From Hygrophila difformis (taxonomy: Eukaryota; Streptophyta; Magnoliopsida; Lamiales; Acanthaceae): DNA of 64,000 bases. The notes beneath the pieces were generated by a model. That model searched no databases, was not told where the DNA came from, and saw only the letters and a list, made by a program, of their open reading frames with translations. The position numbers and the translations under genes were made by a program. The stretch is from contig JAOANR010000002.1 of NCBI GenBank assembly GCA_030278955.1, positions 14,654,238 to 14,718,237 on the forward strand. Direction: 5' to 3'. This document shows, piece after piece, positions 11,357-21,795 of this stretch (positions are counted from its first letter, which is position 1; every line of letters begins with the position of its first letter).

Positions 11357-12357
11357 GAATCAACTTCGTCCTCGAAGTTGTGTTTCGGCTTTTCTCGTCT
11401 CGTGCTAAGGTCTTGTGTTTGTTTTATTATGTTGTGACTGAACTTAGAATTAAACTTCTAAGCTGCCTACGTACCCGGTAAAGGGATCAAGCCATAACGT
11501 AGTTCAAAACAATTTGAATTTGTTTATTTATGATTTAGGATACATCTTATCGAGTCGAACTCCAAAGATAAATTATTACGGGGTATCACATCCTCTCCCC
11601 CTTAGGACTTCAGTTATGTCCCCATAACTGCCTATTCATAATTCTCAAGAAGGTTCGGGTCAAGTTTTAAATGAGCCGTGCGTTTGAAATGGATTTGTTG
11701 TTTGGGAATCCAAACTAGATTTTTGGAATAGAGAGTGTTTTAATAAAAACTTGATTTTTATTGTTCCACATAAGGAAATTTTCTAATTCGTAACGGGTAG
11801 GAATGGCTAAGGCCGATGATTGTTATGATTAGGCGTGCGCATAGACGAATGAGATCTAGAACTACAGCAAGATCAGTCTCTAGTGAGCGTTTCTAATTCG
11901 ATGTCAAGCCTCTAAGTTATCTAAGTGTAGCAAGAGATCTAAGTTAGAATATATCACGCTTCTAAGTTCTCTAAGTTTAGGCAATGCAGTATGCACATGC
12001 ACATGATGATCCCCCCAAAAATAAATGCACTATATACATATTTTTTTTCTAATTTTCATGGGTTTTAAAAATAAAAATTTATTCCATGGAACTAATGCTT
12101 TAAAATAATTTAAAATATTAGTTAAAATTCTTGGACCTCTATATTGGGTCAAAAATAATTATCATTTGGGCTCAAAAATGATTTGGGCTAGGAAACTTTC
12201 AAAATAATAATTTGGGCTTCAATAATAATTAAAAAATAATAATGGTTTAAAAATATTAATAATAGGTTTAAAAATACTAATTTAAAAATAAGCCGGGCTC
12301 TGATACCACCTTTGGTATCAGATATTTTCTTTAAAATAGATAGCTTTAAAATATTCT
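11357..12357 (-). other. Non-coding interior of copy B
   Basis: No gag, pol or ORF0. The part nearest the 3' LTR (11357-11590) matches the U3 start found inside the copy C LTR. It ends at an older junction, TGTGATACCCC preceded by a purine tract (11591-11604 on the minus strand, TAAGGGGGAGAGGA). The rest is AT-rich with a leader-like segment near 11990-12040 resembling the leader of copy E. This is the layout of a large-deletion, parasitic derivative. Confidence 0.8.
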
Positions 12358-12371
12358 GGGCTCTGATACCA
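12358..12371 (-). other. Primer binding site of copy B (initiator tRNA-Met type)
   Basis: Minus-strand TGGTATCAGAGCCC, three bases from the end of the 5' LTR. It is complementary to the 3' end of plant initiator tRNA-Met. A second direct copy (12295-12308) and an inverted partial copy (GGTATCAG at 12315-12322) lie about 40-60 bp away. Confidence 0.85.
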
Positions 12372-13029
12372 ACTTGTAACACCCCGGTTTTTGGTCACCC
12401 AGGTCGGGATGTCACCGCCACACCTCCCTAGCAAGACACGGTTTCTCCGAGCTTGCTAAAGAGATGCAAGGCTATGGTTTTTCAGTATTTAAAACATTCA
12501 AACAGCCCATTCATATATAATTTTAAAATAATACATCAAAGTTGCAGCGGAAAAATAATATTTACATATATGTATCGCAGCGGAATTTAAATATAGGGCC
12601 AACATGGCCTAATCACGGGTTAACAGGCCCGTTCATGCAAGATCTAGTCTAATACAAAAATTCAAAATAATATATCATCCCAAGCTTCCCGTGTATGCAT
12701 ATGACGATGCATAATTCTCAACTCTGGAAGAAAAAGAAAAAGAAATATGGTTTTGGTCAGCACTACGTGCTGAGTAAGTTAACACATACATAACTATGGG
12801 GTTTCAAAGCCATTATTTAATGTTTAAAGAAAACATATGCACAACACGTCATAATTTAATTTATTATGCTAACAATAATTCAAACGACAGAGACTTCATA
12901 AGATCATAAATATAATTTGCAAAGCAATATAATTAAAGGACATAATTTAAAAGCATAATCCAAAGGGAACAATTTTCGAGTCTCCTAGTTTCATATCTCA
13001 TGTCTCATGTTTCAAGTTTATGTTTCATT

Positions 13030-13195
13030 TGCCATTCGGCAAGCTTTATATTTCAATTGCCTTCCGGCAAGCAGTATATTTCAATTGTCTTTCGGCAAGC
13101 AAGATATTTCAATTGCCTTTCGGCAAGCAGGATATTTCAATTGCCTTTCGGCAAGCAGGATATTTCAATTGCCTTTCGGCAAGCAAGATATTTCA
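13030..13195. repeat. 28-bp tandem repeat in the copy B 5' LTR
   Basis: Same array as at 9465-9630, with one or two base differences. Confidence 0.9.
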
Positions 13196-14105
13196 TACGT
13201 ATTTTATTTCAAAGGAATTCCCAATCCTTTAAACCTTAAAGGCTAATTTCACCATTTTCATAAGATATCAAGATGTGACTCGGTTATATCTCAACTCATC
13301 TCAACCCTAAAGGTTAATTCCATGGTTCAACAAGATTTCAAGATTTCGTTTCGGTAAATCACAGTTTACTCTAAAATTCGTCTAAAATCAGATTTAATTC
13401 CAAAAATTCCAAAATTTCATATCTGACTCGGAAACATCAAGATCTACAACTTTTGTGTTTTAACTTTTTCAATCCGAGATACCTAAGTAGGTCAAAATCG
13501 CCAATTTTCACATAAGAAGAATTCTGTCCGAGTTTAACATGTCACAGTTTAAAGATTTCAAATTCTACCATAACAATTCAACTCCAAATTTAATGAAATT
13601 TGACAGGGATCATCTTAAGACATTTATCTACAACTTTCATGTTTGGCCAAAGATCTAAAACAGCCTAGATCCTATGTCAAAAACGTGATCAAGATCATTC
13701 TTAAGTTCTGTCCAAGATTTCGAGATCTAGAATCAAACAGTTCGGTTTCAACGAGTTTTCACATATCAAATCAACTCCAAAAATTCTCAAATTTTTACAG
13801 TAGCTAGGTCCAAGTCTTAGGAACGTTTTTCGTGTTTTAAGTTTTTCCGTTTGAGTTCGTTTTAAGGGTCGGAAAAATTCACCAAATCTGTTGCGTCGGT
13901 AGAAAAATAAAAGTGGACAGATTTATGGTTCTTGTTGAATCTTTTAGGTTTCGAATGTTTTAAAATCTCCCAAAACCATGTAAGGTTAACTTACCGAGTT
14001 TATGAACGTCGGGGATGTCTAATTCGGAGGCGTGGCTTCCAGATCACCGTTTCTCCTCTCCGTTCGTCGGGTTCTACGATCTAGATTCAATACGGGGTGT
14101 AGAAA

Positions 14106-14861
14106 CCGTTTCAGTCCTTGGACTCGTGCAACCGCTACCGCACGATCATAAACCGTCTGCAGGTTCGTGAATTGTCCTACTGCGAGTATCTCCCGGATAC
14201 TAAGGTTCAGACCCATCTCGAATTTCTGAGCCTTGTCAGAGTCGGTTAGTACTATCCTCGTAGCAAATCGTACCAATTCCTTAAACCGGGTGTAATACTC
14301 CTGCACCGTCCGTCCCTCTTGCTTCAGTGATAAAAATTCTTCGTACATTGCCGCCTTGGTGCTCATGGGGTAGAATCGGTCCCTTAGATCCTCCTTAATT
14401 TTAGTCCACGAATAAGCTTCTTCAGCTCCCTCTAAATTCCTTTGGAGGTCTTGCCACCACTCGTCGGCTTCGCCTCCTAAGTAATAGGTTGCTACTCGTA
14501 TCTTTGCCTCATCAGGACATTTGATAGCATCCAAGAGCTTATCAAATGTACGGATCCACCCCTCTAGTTTGGCGGGATCCTCCTGGCCATCATAACGTGG
14601 TGGTTGATAGGGATTCACCAACGCTAGATAGTTGGTTTGGGCTACGGGCGGAGTTACTGCTGCAGATGTCCTATGCACCTCCGCATTTCCTAATGCTACT
14701 AGGAATCCCTCTATCGTTTTTAAACGTGCTTCCATATTATTGGGCGCTTGAGGCACTTGCTCTCCTAGGTTCTGAGGACTTTCGCTGTTGTTGGGCGTGT
14801 TGGACAGGTTAGCGTCAGTGCCGTTTGGACTCACCTTCCTTAGTTTCCTCCTAGGCGCCAT
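14106..14861 (-). pseudogene. Gag N-terminal fragment captured inside the copy B 5' LTR
   Basis: About 250 aa of a retrotransposon gag, starting MAPRRKLRKVSP at 14861, with [57 protein letters not shown] and LSIREIL. It aligns with residues about 20-275 of copy E gag at roughly two-thirds identity, so the donor was a related but different element. It stops before the zinc knuckle, where it joins LTR sequence. The block includes about 85 bp of the donor's sequence upstream of gag. Its ends show short matches to the LTR (TAGAAA; TTTTCGGATT). Confidence 0.85.
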
Positions 14862-15129
14862 TTTCTGTTATAACGTATATAGATTAGCTTATCTTGGTTT
14901 AGATAGATTGCTCGGACAAGACGTTTTGTAAATTTCTAATTTCAAATTTTCGGATTTAACGTGAAGAGATTTATCGAACCAGAGCTTACCACAACATTTG
15001 GAGACCCTTGGATTTTCGTCCAAAGCTGCTGCCTCCGTTTGGTGCTATCCGTCGACTCCGAATTTAGGGTTTCGAATGTGTAGAGAGTTGTAGGGTTTCG
15101 TAAAGGTATTCGGAGCTCCTAGAAGGTCT

Positions 15130-15138
15130 TATTTATAG
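15130..15138 (-). promoter_or_regulatory. TATA box of copy B 5' LTR
   Basis: CTATAAATA on the minus strand, identical to the site in the 3' LTR. Being in the 5' LTR, this is the copy that would drive the element; the gag insertion lies downstream of it in the transcribed part. Confidence 0.55.
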
Positions 15139-15722
15139 ATATCTAAGACCTAGGGCGTCCAAAATCTGACCCCAAGGGTCTTGGGTCGAGAGACGTTCAA
15201 CCGAAAGTCGAAAAATCCGCGTTCGGGCGAGAAAATCTCGCTTGGTTTGTTGCTGCCAGAGTGGCGCGGTCGTGGCGCGGTCTAAGGCCATTAACCGCGC
15301 GGCCAGCGCGCCACTCACGCCTGGACTCCGGTCCGGGCGGGTCGTGCGATCCGTCGTGCTTTTCCGCCTCTCTTTCGGGTTTCTATCCCTCTATGCTCCC
15401 GAATTCCGATTTCCGGGGTATCTTCGGGTTTCTACTTTCTCTCTAAATTTATTCTCGGGTCTAATTGGATGTTTGGACTCGAATCCTCGAGTTCATTAGT
15501 GTCGAGTTTCGGTGTATAATTTATTTACCTTTAATCCATCCTTTTATTTAATTAAATTCCTTTAATTCCTATTTAAGTAAAAATCTCATTTCTCATTTCC
15601 TTATCTTTATTTATTTCTTTTATTTGCTGGATTTGTTTATTTATTTATAGTATTTATTTTATTTATTATTTATTTATTTAATTATTGTTTTATTTTATGT
15701 TGGAAAATTCTCGGGTATTACA

Positions 15723-16191
15723 GTCTCCATACAGGCTTGTCTTTGGAAAAGCCTGTCATCTGCCTGTAGAACTAGAGCACAAGGCTTACTGGGCCGTAAA
15801 AATGCTTAATTTTGACCCACGAGTTGCTCAGAGTAAGCGCAAGTTGGACCTCAATGAAATTGAGGAAATACGTGCGCAAGCTTATGAAAGCTCGATGATT
15901 TATAAAGAGCGGACCCAGAAGTTACACGATCATCGTATAAAGTCTAAACACTTCTATGTTGGCCAACATGTCTTGTTATTCAATTCTAAGTTGAAGCTGT
16001 TCCCCGGAAAGCTTAGATCCAGATGGGAAGGGCCATACGAAGTGGTGCACATGTTTGAAAGTGGAGCTTTCAGGATTCGAACTGACAAGGGAGAGCTGGT
16101 GGTGAATGGACAGAGACTGAAGGAGTACCTAGGACAGTTCGACCCCGAAAAAGAAGTTCAAACGATATCAGAGCCGGCCTATGCTCAATAA
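15723..16191 (+). pseudogene. Athila pol fragment 2: integrase C terminus
   Basis: Continues the Athila integrase after copy [21 protein letters not shown], a Lys/Arg-rich stretch, then [18 protein letters not shown] and WEGPYEVV, the usual C-terminal DNA-binding region, ending EPAYAQ and a stop at 16191. The ORF reading upstream into the B LTR is an artefact of the insertion. No chromodomain, as expected for Athila. Confidence 0.88.
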
Positions 16192-16649
16192 AAATATATA
16201 TATACTTACATAACTATTATTATATAATATATTCATTTTCTCGGACAAGTATCCAAAAATCAACTAAACATTTAGAGTACTAAGACTCTAAATGTGAGGA
16301 TGTTGATATTTGGAGAAAATTTAATAATTTTCTTATGGTTATCTTGCAGGAATTCATGGAACCAACAAAAAGAAAGATAAAGCTCCAAAAACCAGGTTCC
16401 CGGCTGGATTAATACTAAATTTAATGGAAAGTAATTTCGGAATTTAGAGAAAATTTAAAATCCGGAATAACTCCATAAAATGAGGGTGTTAATCCAACCT
16501 AATTTATGCAAGCAATTTATTATAGAGTAATATTTCTGTTTAAATATGTGTTTTTAGTATGCTAATTTCTGAGAAAGTCCATAATTTCAGAAAATGGTAA
16601 AATTTGAAAAATTTCAAAATTTTTCTAAGTGTTGAATGCGGTCTAATTT

Positions 16650-17262
16650 GCACATCAATTCGGTCTAAATCGAATGGTTTGAAACAGATCGCATCGGAGA
16701 TATGCCTTGGAAATTTGTACCAATTCGGTCTCCAAGCCAATTCGGTCTAGACCGAATTGGCCTAAGAGATCGAATTGACCTCCCAAGACACATGCTCCAT
16801 CCTTGCGTAAATTTGGCCAAGTAGCAATTCAGTCTATAGCAATTCGGTCTATACCGAATTGATTTTGAATAGACCAAATTGATCTACAAAAGGCATTGCA
16901 TCATTCTTACTTTTGCAAGTGAGAAATTCGATCTATAAGGCAATTCGGTTTAGACCGAATTGCCCATATAGACCGAATTGCCTCACAAAAGCATCCCCCA
17001 TCATTTTTTCTAAGTACCCAATTCGGTCTTCTTACAGCAATTCGGTCTCTAGACCAATTCGGTCTAGACCGAATTGACTTCAAAAGAGCGCATTGCAGTA
17101 AGTGTTTGTTTGTCTTTCCTCTCAATTCGGTCTCCATGCCAATTCGGTCTAGACCGAATTGGCCTAAGAGACCGAATCCCTCACAAGCAATTGGAAACCA
17201 CATCAATTCGGTCTAGACCGAATTGATGGTTCGGTCTCCAATAGACCGAATTACCCCATATT
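16650..17262. repeat. Nested-palindrome array in the Athila LTR
   Basis: Six or seven units at about 90-100 bp spacing. A full unit reads: arm AATTCGGTCT, short spacer, a perfect palindrome made of CAATTCGGTCT and its reverse complement, short spacer, then AGACCGAATT. Thus an inner hairpin lies inside an outer hairpin formed by the same 10-bp word. Clear units are at 16718-16778, 16930-16982, 17018-17075, 17123-17178 and 17200-17252. Spacers between units are unrelated. The array ends about 10 bp before the TATA box. Confidence 0.9.
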
Positions 17263-17270
17263 CCTCACCC

Positions 17271-17279
17271 TTTATATTT
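17271..17279 (+). promoter_or_regulatory. TATA box downstream of the palindrome array
   Basis: TTTATATTT, about 150 bp upstream of the F-box start codon, followed by a C/T-rich stretch (17281-17345) like a plant transcription start region. It probably serves the LTR and, by position, the F-box gene. Confidence 0.5.
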
Positions 17280-17423
17280 CTTTTTCCCCCTCTTTTCCCT
17301 CACTTTCACTCTCCACACTTAGAACATTCCCCGATTCCCTCCATTCGCGAACCCTTCTTCCTCGCGAAACCAGAGCTCGAACCAGTACCTTACCCCGTTC
17401 GAATCCGTCCAAAGCTTTCAAAA

Positions 17424-19511
17424 ATGGCATCTTCTTCGTCTAATCCTACTGAGAGTGTCGGGTAAGTGTCCTGTTTTCGATTTCGCACTCTCATTCTTGC
17501 GATTTCAGTTTTCGTTTTTCTTCGTTCTTGCGAAATCGGTAATGGGGAGGGGAATGAGGATTGTCTTCTTGTTGGGCATGGTCGGGAGTGGTCGGAAAGA
17601 GTTGGGCATGGTCGGAATAGGGTAGAACAGAGTAGTGCGAACTAGGGCTTTTTCTTGCTTTGGTTCGAACTGCCATTGTTGATATTTTTAAGTTCTTTGT
17701 GGTGTATGGGTGCTTCTATTTTGAAAATTTGGGTTTCAAAAACCCTTAAAAATTTGTTTTTGCTTCATTATGTGAATATGTGTTGCCATTGTTTTTGTCT
17801 GTGTTGCCTGTGTTTGTTCTTTGAAAACTGTAAAAATGGGTAAACACAGTGGGTTATCTTCCCTTCAACCACTGTGTTAATTTTGCTTTTTGGATAGTTG
17901 ATAATGTTGTTGGATATGCATACTGATGAGATTGGCTAATCTATGTTGATACATTTTGAAACATGATTTATTGGCAAATTTTGCATGATACTGGTGTGAA
18001 TGGACTATTCTTGTTTGTTGTTTTGTGTTTGCATGTACTGTATTGTGAAACCCTATTAATAAATGATTCTGTGGGGTACCTGTTTACCACCACTTGCAAA
18101 CTCAACTGAAAAGTTGATGTTTGCATACACTGGAAACATGGTATTACAGAGGAAACCATGCCAAAATTTTTCCCGACAAGTGTTTTTCAAACACAATTGG
18201 CATGGCATTTTTGTTTAAAATGACAAAAGTTGATAGAGCTTTGTTTTTATTTAAGTGTTTGACATGTTCATTATTGGGATATGTGGGGAATAAACAAGTG
18301 TAGCAACTTTGCTCACTCATTTATACCCATTTCCCAAAACAAAAATTCAAATGGGGGACCACTCACACCCCCAACTTTATTAAATAAACAAGTCAACACT
18401 TCCCATAAAATCCAAAAATAGCCTTTTTGCATGTGTATGTTTATTTCTCTATTTTTCTTTTCCCTTAGTCCATCATCTTGTGCTAGTAATTGCATAACTC
18501 TACACGTGTATTGATTCTTCATTATTAAATATACATCTTCCCATTTCATATGCCTTTGATCACCTTTAAAGTGATAAAAATATATACACTTTTCTTTTAT
18601 AGGCTCAATAGCCTATAAAAATCCTTTCTCTTGGTCCCTTGACCACTCAAAATCTTTAGACTATTTTTAGTCTAAGAAAAATTTGTAAGAGTCCAAAGAC
18701 CCTTATTTCCCTTATTTTCTTACTTTGTAGTTGCAATAATTGTTAGATTCTATAATCTAACCTCATGTCCTTTAATATGCAGTATAACTCAATAAATTCA
18801 AGTAAAATCAATTAACTCACATTTAGAGCACAGCTCAAAATGTGAGGATGTTGATTTTCAACTTGAAAACTTTTATCAAAAATTTGTTAAAAATAGTTTC
18901 AACTTCTCTTCTTCAGGGACATCATCCTTCCGGATTCAGCTCCAGAACAGGAAAGGCTTGAACTACTGGACCTGCCAATGGAACTTCTAGGAGAAATACT
19001 CTCCCGCATAGGAGAGGATGACATCAAAAAGGTTTTCGCGGTCAAAAGGGTATGCAAGAAGTTCAGGGAAGCTGGTGATCTCCCCATTGTATACAAGAGA
19101 TGCAAACTGGAGACCACAATCGTTAAGATGTGGCAGATAGGAGTCGAGGCGGAGAAGGAGGAACTCATGCAGAAGTGTGTCGACGCGGGCAACTACTACC
19201 TCCAGTTCGTACCAGCCCTACAAGCATTCGGAGCAGGCAATGAGGAAAGAGCCTGTGAATTGCTGAAACCAGGGATTGATGACAATCACAAAGCATCAAT
19301 CTTTGTTAGGGGATTCATGCTACTTAGCAAGCTGGACAAGGAACAGGTCCGTCAGGGAATAGCAATGATCAACAAAATGGTGACGGACGAATCAGTCATG
19401 GCATATGTGGGCAACAACGTCTTTGCATGGTTGATAGAAAGCCTGGAGACTCCTGATCTGTTCATTGACCAAGGACCCAGAGTCTATTGCCAAAAAGTGT
19501 TGGAGAACTAG
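17424..19511 (+). CDS. F-box protein of the At2g35280/At1g67623-like type, two exons
   Basis: Predicted join 17424-17461 and 18917-19511, 210 aa. Exon 1 encodes MASSSSNPTESVG; its donor is GG|GTAAGT and the acceptor CTTCTTCAG|GG. Phase is preserved, and the 20 codons upstream of the first ATG of exon 2 (18978) then read in frame. Residues about 30-72 form an F-box (LDLPMELLGEILSRIG, VFAVKRVCKKFREAGDLPIVYKRC). The rest (ELMQKCVDAGN, ERACELL, GIAMINKM) resembles the C-terminal region of this plant F-box family. Such proteins act as substrate receptors of SCF ubiquitin ligases; the substrate is unknown. The frame is intact to its stop. It lies just downstream of an Athila LTR, with a PPT-like junction 70 bp before exon 2, so a retroelement-carried gene is possible. 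Confidence 0.6.
17462..18916 (+). other. Predicted intron of the F-box gene
   Basis: 1455 nt from GTAAGT to TTCTTCAG, T-rich as plant introns are, with no conserved ORF. Its last part (about 18700-18848) resembles the 3' untranslated end of an Athila-type element, so retroelement sequence makes up some of it. Confidence 0.5.
18838..18860 (+). other. PPT-like/LTR-start-like junction before F-box exon 2
   Basis: AAATGTGAGGA followed by TGTTGATTTTC at 18849, matching the junctions at 16291-16310 and 22445-22466. Upstream CATTTAGAGCAC also matches CATTTAGAGTAC before 16291. The sequence after TGTTGAT differs in all three, so no complete LTR is shown here. Confidence 0.5.
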
Positions 19512-21179
19512 GATGACGAGGGAGATTACTGCTTGCCCTGCAGCCTGACGAACTTCGTCCATTGGAGCAGGATTTTCTTCCAAGGATAGGAGAAGAAGGA
19601 TGCGGAAGACAGACTCATCTGGAAAGAGTCACTTTTGAGTAAATTAAACTGAAACTTCATTTAGGAGATCTTTTGAAATGCTCCTTGTGGAAACTTTATC
19701 CAAGTGTATAGCATCTCCTGTAACTAATATATTAATGGGTTTCTGTAAGTAAGGTCGTAGCTTTAAGCCGAACCTTGGAACTACCTGATGTAATTGTCGG
19801 AATGTTGTAATTTGGAATTAATCCTCCACGCTTTTCACAAAGAGAATTTCGTCTTGAATTCTCAAAAATATTTTGAGAAAGATGTGTGGCAGTCCAAGAT
19901 GAATAAGCGACTGTCACGCCAAAAAAAAGCTGTAACATGCTTGCATGTTCACAGTATCTTTTTACTGCTTTCAATTAAATAACCGACATAAAACGAGCAT
20001 AAAATCTGTCACCTAAATTCACATGTTGACTTTAGGCTAAGGATGAAACTTTCAAACTATTAAATTGGGATAAAACAATTAAAATTATGCATGATATAAA
20101 TTCTTGAGGTTTTGAGCTATAAAAATCCAATGATATGATCACTTGGAAGAAAACAAAATTTTCATGTTGAGAATTTGATTGAATAAAATGCAAGAATTTT
20201 TCAAAGGCTAAATTTAAGAATAAAGGTATGACATGATCAAACCATACTATGTGAGATCTGAGCTATGTCATTTTTAATCATTATTTCTTTTGTTGTGTGA
20301 AAATCAATTCGATTAAAGGACACTAGAACTTGCGATTGGGACCGATTCAAGACCATGCCATATTCCCTAAATCGAGCATATGATCGAGGCACTTAGAAAA
20401 ACCCAAAAGTTTTGGCCTTCGTTTGAAATCCAAACCCAAAAATATTTTCCCTTTAGGAGTAACCATTCTGAGCCTACAAGCCTAATTTTTCTTTGAAGCC
20501 ACTATATTATTCCCAACTCTATAAAAAGACCAAGAAAATTAAACCCAAGTGTACACGAATCAATTCCATCAAGGCATTGTAGTTTATGATCATCAAAAAC
20601 AAAAATCGGTATCCATAAACCTATAAAAAAAAAAAAAGAGAAGAAGAAAGGAAAAGAAAAAGAAAAAGAGAAATATGTTGAGTTTTATTCAGCAGAAATA
20701 AATTGCAATTGACAAAGCAAATTAGACATAGTCTAATGTCGAGCAATAGAAAAGAAAAATAAAAGAAAGAAAGGATTATTGATGATCATAGACTTTAAAT
20801 AAAAACATGCCAAGTCATGGTGGAATGGATTCGTGTCACTTTTGAGCCCAATAATGCCCTTCGCTACCTAATGTTACAACCGTATGCCCCGTTATAACCT
20901 TGAATAAGACCTCGGGATCTCGATTTGAAGAAATGAGTGGGTGGCGAGTTGGTCTGATTGCAAGCTTATGGGAGAATTTATTTGAACTTGATTATGAGAG
21001 TATTGTCTAAACGCGATTGAGTTCCTATCCTGGCCAGTACAGCTTTTTCAGTCATGTAATCATAATGAGTAATCATTACCTACATTTGATGAGAAGAAAA
21101 CCGATTGTTAATTAAATTTCAAGTCCAAGTATAACCATATAACATGACAGCATGACAACTAAAATTAGACATAATGGTG
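19512..21179. other. Non-coding region, partly retroelement 3' untranslated sequence
   Basis: 19512-20000 is probably the 3' UTR and downstream flank of the F-box gene. From about 20290 to 21060 the wording resembles the long non-coding stretch between pol and 3' LTR in Athila/Tat elements. A purine-only tract of AAG/GAAAA repeats lies at 20626-20675. No convincing ORF. Confidence 0.45.
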
Positions 21180-21795
21180 TACATAACTAGACAGAATGAC
21201 ATGAATATAAAATATTTCAAGTTATAATGCTATTTTTTGTAAACTGAATGTTTCATACTTGAAAACAGAATGTTATATAATTGAGAACATAATTTTTCAC
21301 ATTTACAAACAAAAATGTTACATTCTTGCAAACAGAATGTTACCTATTTTAGAACAGACTTTAAGACTTAATAATTAGACAGAATGCCAAAGTGAAAGAA
21401 GCAAAATGTTTAAAGCTTACGCACAGAATGTTTGACTCTTCTGACAGAATGTCAAGTTATAATGTTATATATACTTTTAAACAGAATGTTACACACTTGA
21501 ACACAGAATGTTATATAATTACTAACAAAATGTTATACACTTTTAAACAGAATGTTACACACTTACAAACAGAATGTTACATACTTGCATACAAAATGTT
21601 ACACATTTGATAATAATAGAATGTTACACACATGCAAACAGAATGTTATACATTTGAGAATCGAATGTTAAGAATGATGATTTTATTTTCAGTTATTTAA
21701 GACATAACATTTAGACAGAATGCCAAAGTAAATGAAGTAGAATGTTTAAAGCTTACATACAGAATGTTTGATTCTTCCGGCAGAATGTCATATTT
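21180..21795. repeat. Degenerate minisatellite based on ACAGAATGTTACA
   Basis: More than 15 imperfect units of about 20-25 bp sharing CAGAATGTTA(C/T)A and a variable spacer such as CACTTGCAAA. Two longer blocks (about 21370-21450 and 21715-21790) repeat each other: GACAGAATGCCAAAGT, then AGAATGTTTAAAGCTTAC and a TTCT(T/C)C(T/G)G segment. Non-coding. Confidence 0.8.

Larger units (their letters stand above)
8811..15722 (-). mobile_element. Non-autonomous LTR retrotransposon, copy B, nested in Athila pol
   Basis: Starts TGTAACACCC at 8811 and ends TATTACA at 15722. The 5-bp TSD GTCTC is exact (8806-8810 and 15723-15727), and Athila pol continues in register across it. Two LTRs (8811-11341, 12375-15722) surround only about 1.03 kb of interior with PPT and PBS but no gag-pol. 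Orientation is minus: the PBS lies beside the right LTR and the PPT beside the left. The right LTR is about 0.8 kb longer because of an inserted gag fragment. LTR and signal sequences place it with E, A and C. Confidence 0.92.
12375..15722 (-). repeat. 5' LTR of copy B (3348 bp, with inserted gag fragment)
   Basis: Same sequence as the 3' LTR except that 23 bp (10541-10563 there) are replaced by about 841 bp (14106-14946). The 28-bp array is repeated at 13030-13195 and the TATA box at 15130-15138. LTRs are identical at integration, so the extra block arose after insertion or by later recombination. Confidence 0.9.
6843..17300 (+). mobile_element. Athila-lineage Ty3/Gypsy element, 3' part, interrupted by copies A and B
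   Basis: The pol gene enters at 6843 in the middle of RT, directly after the A LTR, is broken at 8810 by copy B and resumes at 15723 to its stop at 16191. A short untranslated stretch follows, then a PPT-like AATGTGAGGA (16291-16300) and a 3' LTR starting TGTTGATATT at 16301. There is no env-like ORF. The LTR end is not defined, so the right limit is arbitrary. RT and integrase motif wording is characteristic of Athila. Confidence 0.75.
16301..17300 (+). repeat. Start (U3) of the Athila 3' LTR
   Basis: TGTTGATATT follows the purine-rich AATGTGAGGA at 16291-16300. Two related junctions lie further on (18849 and 22456), each preceded by ATGTGAGGA. This part carries the palindrome array and a TATA box, as expected for U3. 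The LTR end is not recognisable. Confidence 0.6.

Noticed and set aside
16192..16300. Possible env-like ORF after Athila pol
   Set aside because: Only about 110 bp of AT-rich sequence lie between the pol stop and the LTR start.
16650..17262. Regularly spaced repeats that could suggest a CRISPR array
   Set aside because: Eukaryotic LTR context, palindromes within palindromes, irregular spacing and no associated genes.
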